A stretch of 56,311 nt of DNA from a virus, in the IMG/VR virus record IMGVR_UViG_3300013763_000001, positions 1 to 56,311 of that record, one strand, 5' to 3'. The notes beneath the pieces were generated by a model. It made no database searches. It saw only the letters and a list, made by a program, of their open reading frames with translations, and was not told the DNA's origin. The position numbers and the translations under genes are program-made. The first letter of the stretch is position 1. Every line of letters starts with the position of its first letter. Of this stretch, positions 1-5,379 are shown in pieces.

Positions 1-112
1 GCGCTGGCCCAGGCGCTGGCCCAGGCGCTGTCCCAGGCGCTGGCCCAGGCGCTGGCCCAGGCGCTGGCCCAGGCGCTGGCCCAGGCGCTGGCCCAGGCGC
101 TGGCCCAGGCGG
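1..112. repeat. 12-bp tandem repeat, left-end block
   Basis: Nine units of GCGCTGGCCCAG (one has T for G at position 7) start at base 1. They encode the AWAS/AWDS repeat of the junction-spanning gene on the minus strand. The same unit fills the right end of the window, so the ends are one repeat array cut in two. Confidence 0.95.
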
Positions 113-449
113 ATTCGAGGATTGGTGTCGCGGCTTGCGCGTCCCGCCAGGTCTCGAATTTGCATGCTGCTATCGCATCGGCGGTCGCTGTATCACCAGC
201 AGTAAGAAACAGCGACACGACATGGGGCTGCCGCTGCCGGAGCGTGTAAAGGATGAAGTCACGTCTGCCTTGCGCTGTGAGCAGGCGCAGCGCCGCCCAG
301 AGCACATCCACGCTCGCCGCTCGCAGGGCTTTTCCTGCCTCGGCGGTCAACGGCACCCCATCGGGGTACACCGCTGCGACCTTCTCGTAGTCTCTCAGAC
401 AGGGCTGCCATCGCTTGAGTCGAGCGAGTGATAAGACGGGCGCGCTCAT
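1..449 (-). CDS. Ala/Trp/Ser-repeat phage protein, N-terminal part (gene spans the contig join)
   Basis: The start is ATG at 449, overlapping the stop of the upstream HTH gene (ATGA). About 110 residues of ordinary sequence (beginning MSAPVLSLARLKRW) are followed by tetrapeptide repeats of the form SAWA or SAWD that run off the left edge. Joined directly to 56311-56125 the frame stays open and ends with TGA, giving 211 aa. Many phages encode proteins of unknown function with Ala-rich tetrapeptide tails of this kind, which is family knowledge from memory. No catalytic motif is visible. The number of repeats at the join may be wrong because short-read assembly tends to collapse them. Confidence 0.8.
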   Translation of the reverse strand, partial: MSAPVLSLARLKRWQPCLRDYEKVAAVYPDGVPLTAEAGKALRAASVDVLWAALRLLTAQGRRDFILYTLRQRQPHVVSLFLTAGDTATADAIAACKFETWRDAQAATPILESAWASAWASAWASAWASAWASAWASAWDSAWASAWAS

Positions 450-688
450 CTCGCACCGCCGATCCGTCGCGTCGTCTGGTGATGTTCGCGGTAAGACTTC
501 AGCGCGTGTGGCGTGATGCGATAGTGGCGGATGCTTCCGGCGCCAACCGTGAACGCTGGGATTTCACCGGCAAGCACCAGCCGCCGTATCGTGCGCGGCG
601 ACACGCCCAGCTCGGCCGCCGCCTGCCCGGTGGACATTGGGCGGGGCGGGCTGTTGCCTGGTGGTGGATCGTGTGGTACGCTTTGCAT
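446..688 (-). CDS. Excisionase-like HTH protein (MerR/HTH_17 type)
   Basis: An 80-aa protein with a helix-turn-helix near residues 20-45 (TGQAAAELGVSPRTIRRLV) and a wing carrying basic residues, typical of small phage Xis/HTH_17 DNA-binding proteins. The ATG at 688 follows GAGAGGAAAGAAC, a good ribosome binding site, and an 11-bp hairpin lies directly upstream. It overlaps the next gene by ATGA, so the two are probably translationally coupled. Regulatory DNA binding is inferred from the fold. The target is unknown. Confidence 0.75.
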   Translation of the reverse strand: MQSVPHDPPPGNSPPRPMSTGQAAAELGVSPRTIRRLVLAGEIPAFTVGAGSIRHYRITPHALKSYREHHQTTRRIGGAR

Positions 689-701
689 GTTCTTTCCTCT
701 C

Positions 702-730
702 GGCTGTGGTCGTTTCCGGCGACCACAGCC
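702..730 (-). promoter_or_regulatory. Perfect 11-bp hairpin before the HTH gene
   Basis: GGCTGTGGTCG at 702-712 and CGACCACAGCC at 720-730 form a perfect 11-bp stem with a 7-nt loop in the leader between the gene ending at 781 and the ATG at 688. No U-tract follows on either strand, so it looks more like an RNA processing or translational control element, or an operator, than an intrinsic terminator. Confidence 0.55.
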
Positions 731-780
731 CCTTGCGTTTACGGTTCCGGCGACTTCACCGCGCGCCGGACGTCGCGGTC

Positions 781-1026
781 CTACTCCGGCGCCTCGGTAA
801 AGTCGAGGTAGTAGGTCTTCCCCGGCTTGAAGAACGTTGCCGCCGGACGGTCGGCCGGGTAGATACCCATCTGCACGTACCCGTAGGGCGTCGCCGCTGT
901 GAAGTCGGCGTTCTCGCCGGTCTCAGAGTGGACGGCGGTCAGGATCACTTCGGAGTTGCTGTACTGCTCCTTGATGCCCTGGCACACGACCTTTGCCCGG
1001 ACGCTGGTTATGGTTTCTGCTGGCAT
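781..1026 (-). CDS. Small phage protein ending in a YYLDFT-type motif, unknown function
   Basis: An 81-aa acidic protein beginning MPAETITSVRAKVV and ending KPGKTYYLDFTEAPE. The pattern of an RAKV start, a middle resembling HSETGENADF and a C-terminal KPGKxYYLDF matches a small family common in phage early regions, recalled from general knowledge and with no known function. The start was chosen at 1026, next to GGGAGTAACAG, rather than at an upstream ATG inside the gap. It is part of the leftward early operon. Confidence 0.65.
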   Translation of the reverse strand: MPAETITSVRAKVVCQGIKEQYSNSEVILTAVHSETGENADFTAATPYGYVQMGIYPADRPAATFFKPGKTYYLDFTEAPE

Positions 1027-1152
1027 TCTGTTACTCCCAAAGCAGGCCACTTGCCTGCCTCACTTCCTCCATTGCCTCCACAATCACGGATCGGGGAGGC
1101 GTTCGCGTCTGGCCCGCCAGGAGCCGGTAGAGCCGGTATTGCGACCGCTCAA

Positions 1153-1428
1153 TCAGCGTCCTGGCAAGCGTGGTGGTGGGCCGGTGGCAACCTCAGCCGG
1201 GGCTTCTGTTCGGCTTGAGGCCGCGCCGTTGTTCTCGTAGAAAAGGAGATCCCTGGGAGCGTTCAGGCCCATGCAGATACGGGCAATAAATCCCGGCGTG
1301 ATCGGCTTCTTGCCGCGCCGAACCATGCTGATGTACTCCTCGGAGAAGCCCGTGAGCCGAGCGATTTCCTTTTGGGTCATCACCCCGGTTTCCACGTAGC
1401 GCTCGAAGAGCCGCGTCCTGATCGCCAC
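1153..1428 (-). CDS. XRE-family transcriptional regulator
   Basis: A 91-aa protein with a classic HTH_XRE at residues 18-45 (TQKEIARLTGFSEEYISMVR followed by a basic wing) and a Pro/Ala-rich tail. It is divergent from the HTH gene at 1522, an arrangement like a repressor/Cro switch. Its promoter (1471-1499) overlaps a 14-bp palindrome, so autoregulation is likely. The role as lysogeny or early-late switch regulator is inferred. No integrase was found in the window. Confidence 0.8.
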   Translation of the reverse strand: MAIRTRLFERYVETGVMTQKEIARLTGFSEEYISMVRRGKKPITPGFIARICMGLNAPRDLLFYENNGAASSRTEAPAEVATGPPPRLPGR

Positions 1429-1458
1429 TTGCCGTTCTCCCTGGCCCTCGCGGTGATT

Positions 1459-1499
1459 CTCTCACATGAGAGTGTACCACGGCAGCTAACAAAGTTCAA
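1459..1499 (-). promoter_or_regulatory. Promoter of the XRE gene with overlapping palindromic operator
   Basis: On the minus strand TTGAAC (1499-1494), a 17-bp spacer and TACACT (1476-1471) form a good sigma70-type promoter. The palindrome CTCTCACATGAGAG (1459-1472) begins within the -10 box and is the obvious candidate operator for the XRE protein it precedes. Confidence 0.65.
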
Positions 1500-1521
1500 T
1501 AGGTAGCCGTATCATTCGTGC

Positions 1522-2151
1522 GTGATGAATTCAGCAACGAATCGCTACCCTGAACTGCAAGAATTGTTGGAACGCATCGTCAGCGGCGAGGGCGGTGTCA
1601 TGAAGGCCGACGCTGCGGCGGGCCTCCGTCCAGCGACGTTTTCGCGCTGGACGAACAATAAACATCAACGCCCTGACGCAGCACTTTTGGGTAAGCTCGC
1701 CGCCTCGTTGGGTGAGAAATACCGGTTCACGGAGCACGATGTGCTCTTGTGGGCGGGCTATCTTCTGGCCCAGGATGGGGCCGGTTCGCCCTCGGTCCGG
1801 CTCCAACTCCGAAGCAGCGTAATACTGCCCGGTGATAGCGGGTGGAAAGATGATGCCTGTGGGTACCGGACGGTCGTACCAGACGAAATAGGCGTGGTCT
1901 GTGACAAGCGGGCGGTCCGCCACGGCAACCGTGCCGACGCGCCCATCGTCGCTGCCGTCCAGGATGTGGTGATTGCTCCGACATTCCGCAGAGCGCCGTA
2001 CTCGCACACGTTGTGCAAGTTGCGGCGTCCAGGGCTGCCAGAGGTCGGCATCGTCAGTCGTTGCCATCACTCGCCGCCTTCCTGGCGGCGTCGCCGCAGC
2101 ACGACCCACGGTTGCCAGGTACCTACCTGCGTTACCGTGCTCGGGCGGTGA
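1522..2151 (+). CDS. XRE-like regulator; C-terminal half doubtful
   Basis: The first 85 residues look like a real DNA-binding protein, with a helix-turn-helix around residues 28-50 (KADAAAGLRPATFSRWTNNK) followed by helices. After about residue 90 the reading frame is antisense to the SH3-like protein on the minus strand and reads as non-protein sequence. The start is GTG at 1522, exactly 6 nt after a TATCAT -10 box, so the mRNA is probably leaderless. The true protein may be shorter because of a frameshift or decayed stop, or it may genuinely run antisense through its neighbour. Confidence 0.5.
   Translation: MMNSATNRYPELQELLERIVSGEGGVMKADAAAGLRPATFSRWTNNKHQRPDAALLGKLAASLGEKYRFTEHDVLLWAGYLLAQDGAGSPSVRLQLRSSVILPGDSGWKDDACGYRTVVPDEIGVVCDKRAVRHGNRADAPIVAAVQDVVIAPTFRRAPYSHTLCKLRRPGLPEVGIVSRCHHSPPSWRRRRSTTHGCQVPTCVTVLGR
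1531..2067 (-). CDS. SH3-like small phage protein, possibly extended or frameshifted
   Basis: The start is ATG at 2067, overlapping the upstream stop (ATGA). Residues 1-90 look genuine, with segments such as GRVGTVAV, HAYFVWYDRPVP and YYAASELEPD, a beta-barrel pattern ending in the (Y)xASELEP motif seen in small phage proteins. The reading frame has no stop until 1531, and its last ~85 residues are antisense to the HTH-coding part of the convergent gene and look non-genuine. Only the 2067 to about 1795 portion is well supported. Confidence 0.5.
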   Translation of the reverse strand: MATTDDADLWQPWTPQLAQRVRVRRSAECRSNHHILDGSDDGRVGTVAVADRPLVTDHAYFVWYDRPVPTGIIFPPAITGQYYAASELEPDRGRTGPILGQKIARPQEHIVLREPVFLTQRGGELTQKCCVRALMFIVRPARKRRWTEARRSVGLHDTALAADDAFQQFLQFRVAIRC

Positions 2152-2282
2152 GGCATTGAGACTAGCTCCCATCCGTCGCTATCTAACTCGTTGAGTTGGA
2201 TAGCGACCATAGAAGGGGTATGGGAAGCGTGTAGCTGTATCACGCTGTACTCGTAGCCGGCGGCGCGGTTACGCTGTGCCAT
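2067..2282 (-). CDS. DUF4177-like small protein
   Basis: A 71-aa protein with the DUF4177 pattern: YEYSVIQL near the N-terminus, LNELDSDGWELVSM in the centre and a final hydrophobic strand WVVLRRRR. The family is small, widespread and of unknown function. It overlaps the HTH gene upstream by 14 nt and the next gene by ATGA, so it is a member of the same leftward transcript. Confidence 0.7.
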   Translation of the reverse strand: MAQRNRAAGYEYSVIQLHASHTPSMVAIQLNELDSDGWELVSMPHRPSTVTQVGTWQPWVVLRRRRQEGGE

Positions 2283-2487
2283 CGTCAGCTCCCCTCACCT
2301 TGCGTGGCCGGCCACGCGCCGGCTTTCCCTGTTCCGCCAGTGCTGCAACCTCTGCCCGACTTACAAGCATGCTCCGTGGCCCGACGCGCGTTGCTGTGAG
2401 CACGCCACGCCGTACCAGCGCGTAGACGTTGCTCCGGCGGTAGCCGAGTAGGCGAGCTGCCTCAGTCATTGTCACCATCTGATCCAT
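2269..2487 (-). CDS. Excisionase-like HTH protein with AT-hook-like tail
   Basis: A 72-aa protein with an HTH_17 domain at residues 6-50 (TMTEAARLLGYRRSNVYALV, then RAEVAAL) and a C-terminal GRPRK motif like an AT-hook. It is the first gene of the leftward transcript. The ATG at 2487 lies 6 nt after the TATACT -10 box, implying leaderless translation. It probably acts on the divergent promoter region next to it. Confidence 0.75.
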   Translation of the reverse strand: MDQMVTMTEAARLLGYRRSNVYALVRRGVLTATRVGPRSMLVSRAEVAALAEQGKPARGRPRKVRGADDGTA

Positions 2488-2493
2488 AGCGCC

Positions 2494-2521
2494 AGTATAC
2501 CGTAAATCGAACGAATGTACA
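2494..2521 (-). promoter_or_regulatory. Leftward promoter of the early/global minus-strand transcript
   Basis: On the minus strand TGTACA (2521-2516), a 16-bp spacer and TATACT (2499-2494) precede the ATG at 2487 by 6 nt. It is back to back with the rightward promoter at 2551, making 2488-2630 the divergent control region. Confidence 0.55.
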
Positions 2522-2550
2522 GAGATTCGCCAAAATGACGTCCCAACCTA

Positions 2551-2579
2551 TTGACAATAGTGTAAATATGTCCTAATAT
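2551..2579 (+). promoter_or_regulatory. Strong rightward sigma70-type promoter
   Basis: A perfect -35 TTGACA (2551-2556), a 17-bp spacer and TAATAT (2574-2579) in an AT-rich stretch. It drives the plus-strand operon 2586-4061. An ATG lies 6 nt past the -10. Confidence 0.8.
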
Positions 2580-2585
2580 ATAGGT

Positions 2586-2624
2586 ATGGACGGATTGACC
2601 CCGCCCATACAGAGTGGAGTATAG
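2586..2624 (+). CDS. Putative 12-aa leaderless leader peptide
   Basis: ATG at 2586 is 6 nt downstream of the -10 box and opens a 12-codon frame (MDGLTPPIQSGV) that stops at 2624, 5 nt before the ATG of the SWIM protein. The arrangement parallels the leader peptide before the replication initiator (49533-49501). Expression is inferred from spacing alone. Confidence 0.35.
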   Translation: MDGLTPPIQSGV

Positions 2625-2629
2625 ACGAG

Positions 2630-2977
2630 ATGACCATCAAGATTGCAGCGACCTACACCCCGGCTTGGCAGCGCGCGGTAGCCCGTGCCGACGTGAACGC
2701 CAAAGCCGGCCGTGTGGCCCGGCGCATCGGCGAGCGCACCTACCGTGTCATGAGCAGTCAGTCCGGCGACCAGTCCTACACCTGCTACGTGGGCAGCATC
2801 GTCAACCTGGACGTGCAATGCACCTGCCCGGCTGGCGTGTCAGGGTTGGTGTGCTGGCACAAAGCGGCATCCCTGTCGGCCGCTATCGCCCGGTGCAAGG
2901 CAGTCGCCGCTGCTCCGGCCCGCGTCTACGTGGACGCCGAAGCCGAGCGGCTGGCACGTGCGTCGTTCGCACGGTAG
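2630..2977 (+). CDS. SWIM zinc-finger protein
   Basis: A 115-aa protein. The C-terminal half has a SWIM-type zinc motif (CTCPAGVSGLVCWH: CxC, then CxH, near residues 64-77) after a beta-rich segment (TYRVMSSQSGDQSYTCYV). SWIM domains bind DNA or proteins. In phages such short proteins are found in early regions without assigned function. It is the first full-size gene of the rightward operon, with GGAG ten bases before the ATG. Confidence 0.75.
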   Translation: MTIKIAATYTPAWQRAVARADVNAKAGRVARRIGERTYRVMSSQSGDQSYTCYVGSIVNLDVQCTCPAGVSGLVCWHKAASLSAAIARCKAVAAAPARVYVDAEAERLARASFAR

Positions 2978-2989
2978 AGCATCAAGAGC

Positions 2990-3012
2990 GCCGGGGTCTG
3001 AACAGCCCCGGC
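2990..3012 (+). promoter_or_regulatory. Small hairpin between SWIM gene and next gene
   Basis: GCCGGGG (2990-2996) pairs with CCCCGGC (3006-3012), immediately before the GAGAGGC ribosome binding site of the next gene. It lacks a U-tract. It could protect the mRNA or modulate translation. Confidence 0.35.
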
Positions 3013-3024
3013 AGAGAGGCAAGC

Positions 3025-3225
3025 ATGATGACTCCGACGAAACGCGACCAGGCGCGGTACGTTTGGTACCGCAGCTTCATGGTTATCAGGCATAACGAGG
3101 ATATCTACCAGATTGACGGCCTGCCGACGACGTGGAGCAGCCTAGGGGCCGCTCAGGCCTATGTGGACATACTACGGCGCACGATGGCACTAGCAATGAC
3201 CCCGGCTGAGAGGCAAGAGCAATGA
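3025..3225 (+). CDS. Small hypothetical protein (66 aa)
   Basis: Begins MMTPTKRDQARYVWYRSF and ends MTPAERQEQ. It has an amphipathic beta-alpha pattern, IYQIDGLPTTWSSLGAAQAYVDIL. The start at 3025 follows GAGAGGCAAGC. The stop overlaps the next ATG (ATGA). Not recognised. Confidence 0.6.
   Translation: MMTPTKRDQARYVWYRSFMVIRHNEDIYQIDGLPTTWSSLGAAQAYVDILRRTMALAMTPAERQEQ
3201..3224 (+). repeat. 24-bp translation-initiation repeat, copy 1 (other copies 3420-3443, 3007-3027)
   Basis: A 24-bp string made of CCCGGCTGAGAGGC followed by AAGAGCAATG occurs identically at 3201-3224 and 3420-3443, each time carrying GAGAGG and an ATG that starts a frame. A shorter, degenerate copy (CCCGGCAGAGAGGC, then AAGCATG) is at 3007-3027. 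Confidence 0.8.
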
Positions 3226-3428
3226 ACAAAGTCCAGTCTGAGACGCATACCTGGTGCGTCCTCAAGGCGGCAGGGGGCGTCTGGCACGCGGTCATTCTGC
3301 CCGTCCACGATGCCGCCAGCGAGCGTCAGCGCGGGATGCCGGATGTCGCCGCGAGCAAGACGGGGTGCGGTCTCGCCGTCAGCGCCGGCGTTTTAGTAGC
3401 GAGTGAACGCCGGGGGCAACCCGGCTGA
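3222..3428 (+). CDS. Small hypothetical protein (68 aa)
   Basis: Starts at the ATG embedded in the first 24-bp repeat, overlapping the previous stop. The first part, THTWCVLKAAGGVWHAVILPV, reads like a beta-sheet domain. The second half is low in hydrophobics. No family recognised. The stop at 3428 lies inside the second 24-bp repeat. Confidence 0.5.
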   Translation: MNKVQSETHTWCVLKAAGGVWHAVILPVHDAASERQRGMPDVAASKTGCGLAVSAGVLVASERRGQPG

Positions 3429-3440
3429 GAGGCAAGAGCA

Positions 3441-3488
3441 ATGGCAGAGAAGATTATCGAGTGGACGGAAGGCCGAAATGGCAGTTGA
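3441..3488 (+). CDS. Mini-ORF (15 aa) coupled to next gene
   Basis: ATG at 3441 is the start supplied by the second copy of the 24-bp repeat. The frame MAEKIIEWTEGRNGS ends at 3488, 10 nt inside the following gene (ATG 3478). It is either a truncated gene remnant (MAEKIIEWT looks like a real protein start) or a coupling peptide. Confidence 0.35.
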   Translation: MAEKIIEWTEGRNGS

Positions 3489-3738
3489 CGATGCCGAAGG
3501 CGACACTACAACAGCCCTGCGGGACGCGCTCATAGCGCTGGTGGAAGCGAGCGCGGCGATGGAAAGCGTCACCTACCAGGATTTCGCTACAAAATACCGC
3601 GTGTACGCCGCCTACCGCGAGGCCGTCACGGTAGCCAGGGAGTTGATCGGGCGGACGGAAGATGCCGATTTGCTGGCGCTGCTGGCCAGCGACGAACGCG
3701 ACCAGGCCGGGTTGCCCGTTGAGGAGGAGCAATCGTGA
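3478..3738 (+). CDS. Small acidic helical protein (86 aa)
   Basis: Begins MAVDDAEGDTTTALRDALIA and is mostly helical, ending in the acidic LPVEEEQS. The start at 3478 is preceded by GGAAGG. It overlaps the DUF3560-like gene by GTGA. Function unknown. Confidence 0.6.
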   Translation: MAVDDAEGDTTTALRDALIALVEASAAMESVTYQDFATKYRVYAAYREAVTVARELIGRTEDADLLALLASDERDQAGLPVEEEQS

Positions 3739-4061
3739 CCGACACCGATGCCGAACACCAGACCGCCGTAGACGAGTACGAGCAGGCACGCGCCGATCGC
3801 GTCGACCGCTACCGCACCTACGGCAGCAACGCCGCCGCGCGGTCGGCCGCTGCGATGGAGCGCGAACACGCCATCGCCGGGATGATACCCGCAGGCCAGC
3901 CGCTACTCATCGCGCATGGCTCAGAAGGCCGCCATCGCCGCGACATGCACCGCATCGACAGCCTGATCCGCAAGGCCGGCGTCTCGGCAGCCGAGGCCGT
4001 CGCAGCCATCACTGCCGAAAAGGCGGCGGCAGTCAAGGCGGTATGGGCGCGGCCCTGGTAG
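3735..4061 (+). CDS. DUF3560-like protein
   Basis: A 108-aa protein with a GTG start coupled to the upstream stop. The core RADRVDRYRTYGSNAA, then AGMIPAGQPLLIAHGSEGRH, and RIDSLIRKAG matches the DUF3560 signature (helical repeat, then IPxGQPILxGHHSExRH). The family is found in plasmids and phages near replication or partition functions and is uncharacterised. Here it is the last gene transcribed from the 2551 promoter. Confidence 0.7.
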   Translation: MTDTDAEHQTAVDEYEQARADRVDRYRTYGSNAAARSAAAMEREHAIAGMIPAGQPLLIAHGSEGRHRRDMHRIDSLIRKAGVSAAEAVAAITAEKAAAVKAVWARPW

Positions 4062-4073
4062 CGTAGGTCCGTT

Positions 4074-4102
4074 TGACACCAGGGATTCCATCGGTTATAC
4101 TC
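4074..4102 (+). promoter_or_regulatory. Second strong rightward promoter
   Basis: TTGACA (4074-4079), a 17-bp spacer and TATACT (4097-4102). An ATG-TAA start-stop pair (4107-4112) follows immediately, then AAGGGGGA before the ATG at 4124. It drives the two genes 4124-4872 independently of the upstream operon. Confidence 0.8.
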
Positions 4103-4123
4103 TAGATGTAAGGGGGACAATGG

Positions 4124-4438
4124 ATGAGCCGCTACTTTCACGTCGCGCCAGCAGATTATCATATCGGGGATGATCTGCTTTGCCGCGACGAGTTGGAAGC
4201 GGAGGGCCGCTTGCCGGTGTGGAAGTTTGATGGCGAACCGTTCGACACCGATGTCGTCTGCCTCTTTTCGACGCACGCTGAAGCGGTTGAGTTCGTGCGC
4301 GATTTTCTCAGCGACGGCATCGTTCTGGCCGTTAATCTCCATGATGCCGAAGCGTGGGGGCTACGCCTCACGCGCGTTGACGAAGGCTTTACCGCAGCCT
4401 TCGGGCGCATCCCGGCGCATCTCGTCACGGTAGCATAA
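4124..4438 (+). CDS. Unknown phage protein (YFHVAPADY type)
   Basis: A 104-aa protein starting MSRYFHVAPADYHIGDDLL, with a centre VVCLFSTHAEAVEFVRDF and ending GRIPAHLVTVA. The HVAP-x(6)-GDDLL start and CLF/EA helix recall small phage proteins with an ADP-ribosyltransferase-like N-terminal strand, but I cannot assign a fold. A strong Shine-Dalgarno site (GGGGGA) and its own promoter suggest high early expression, so host takeover is a possible role. Confidence 0.65.
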   Translation: MSRYFHVAPADYHIGDDLLCRDELEAEGRLPVWKFDGEPFDTDVVCLFSTHAEAVEFVRDFLSDGIVLAVNLHDAEAWGLRLTRVDEGFTAAFGRIPAHLVTVA

Positions 4439-4872
4439 TGCCGTACAGGGACCGCGCCGCCAGGCTCGCCTACGCCGATCGTTACCACGCCGCGCACCGC
4501 CCAGCCCCGCAGCCCGCGCCGCAACGCGACGGCTCCCTGCCCCCTCGCGGCATCCTTGCTGTGGACGACGATGGTTCCCGCGTCCAGTGCCACGAGTGCG
4601 GGCGCTGGTTCGGCGGCTTGCCGGCGCACATTCGCACGCACGGCCTGGATGCCGACCGCTACAAAGAGCGGTACGACTTGGCGCGCGGACTCTCATTGTG
4701 GTCGCCACAGTACCAGGAGCGCCAGCGTCAGGCAGCGTTGGCGCGCAACCTTGGCGACGTTGGCCGCGCCGCGCTGGAAGAGATCGGGCCGTCCCCCCGG
4801 CCAGCAGGGATCACGGACCGACTCAGTTCGCGCCTTCGCTACAGCGCGGCAAAACGTAAGCCGCCGTGCTGA
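4438..4872 (+). CDS. Ros/MucR-like C2H2 zinc-finger protein
   Basis: A 144-aa protein. Residues 48-93 hold VQCHECGRWFGGLPAHIRTH (CxxC, then HxxxH) followed by GLDADRYKERYDLARGLSL, the pattern of the Ros/MucR zinc-finger DNA-binding domain with its downstream RYGL-type helix. Ros/MucR proteins repress transcription in alphaproteobacteria. Phage copies occur near terminase or HNH genes. ATG overlaps the upstream TAA (TAATG). Convergent with the late operon. Confidence 0.7.
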   Translation: MPYRDRAARLAYADRYHAAHRPAPQPAPQRDGSLPPRGILAVDDDGSRVQCHECGRWFGGLPAHIRTHGLDADRYKERYDLARGLSLWSPQYQERQRQAALARNLGDVGRAALEEIGPSPRPAGITDRLSSRLRYSAAKRKPPC

Positions 4873-5041
4873 TCACCCTCGACGAGTCCGGCATCCCGCA
4901 GTAGTCAGAGACGCCAAAGCACCCCACCGGCAATACGTCGGCACCGATCGCCGCCATCGCCGTGCCCAGCGCATACCCCCGGCGCTGAGTTGCTGGCCGG
5001 TGAAGTCGGGCGGCGTGGCGGTGTTGTCGTCTCTGGCGTAG

Positions 5042-5377
5042 TTAGTAATCGCAGTTGATTTGCTGCATGGCCATCATCCGCTCACCAACCGTGGCCGCCG
5101 GCGTCGGGCCATAGCTGAAGGTCAGCCAGTATTTCGCCTGTGGCGTCAAGGCGCTACCGGTAACGACTTGGACGAGCTTGGTGCCGCTGATCGTCGCCGC
5201 GCCGGAAAGTGCACCGGTCACGACGATCCCGGTGAGTTGCGTCGTCAACACGGACGTGATTCCGGTCGGACTGATGGCCTGGCCGGAGTCGAGTTGCGCT
5301 GCCACGTCGGTAAAGACGGCGGCGACCATCTTGGTGCCGACACTCGCTATGGTGTCGCTGACGTAGGGTACTGCCAT
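5042..5377 (-). CDS. Small beta-sandwich virion-associated protein
   Basis: A 111-aa protein with strands such as GALSGAATISGTKLVQVV and AKYWLTFSYG. The layout (short N-terminal helix, VSG-like strand, then Y-x-L-T-F) resembles small Ig-like phage proteins that accompany fibre or decoration genes. It is the last gene of the leftward late transcript. The 170 bp separating it from the convergent MucR-like gene hold no gene that I can support. Confidence 0.5.
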   Translation of the reverse strand: MAVPYVSDTIASVGTKMVAAVFTDVAAQLDSGQAISPTGITSVLTTQLTGIVVTGALSGAATISGTKLVQVVTGSALTPQAKYWLTFSYGPTPAATVGERMMAMQQINCDY

Positions 5378-5379
5378 GA

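Noticed and set aside
1-112. CRISPR-like array at the left end
   Set aside because: The repeat is a perfect 12-mer tandem without spacers, and it is coding (AWAS). It is not a CRISPR.
1031-1192. 54-codon open minus-strand stretch reading IERSQYRLYRLLAGQTR
   Set aside because: It looks protein-like and ends just before the next gene, but there is no ATG, GTG or TTG near its start. It may be the remnant of a gene.
2614-3225. 203-codon frame including the gene at 3025
   Set aside because: The first two-thirds are out of frame with the SWIM protein and read as filler. Only the part from ATG 3025 is supported by an RBS and protein-like sequence.
4873-5041. Possible gene between the convergent operons
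   Set aside because: Short frames exist on both strands (e.g. a peptide reading YALGTAMAAIGADVLPVG on the minus strand), but none has a start codon with RBS. An 8-bp inverted repeat 115 bp apart is too distant to be a terminator.
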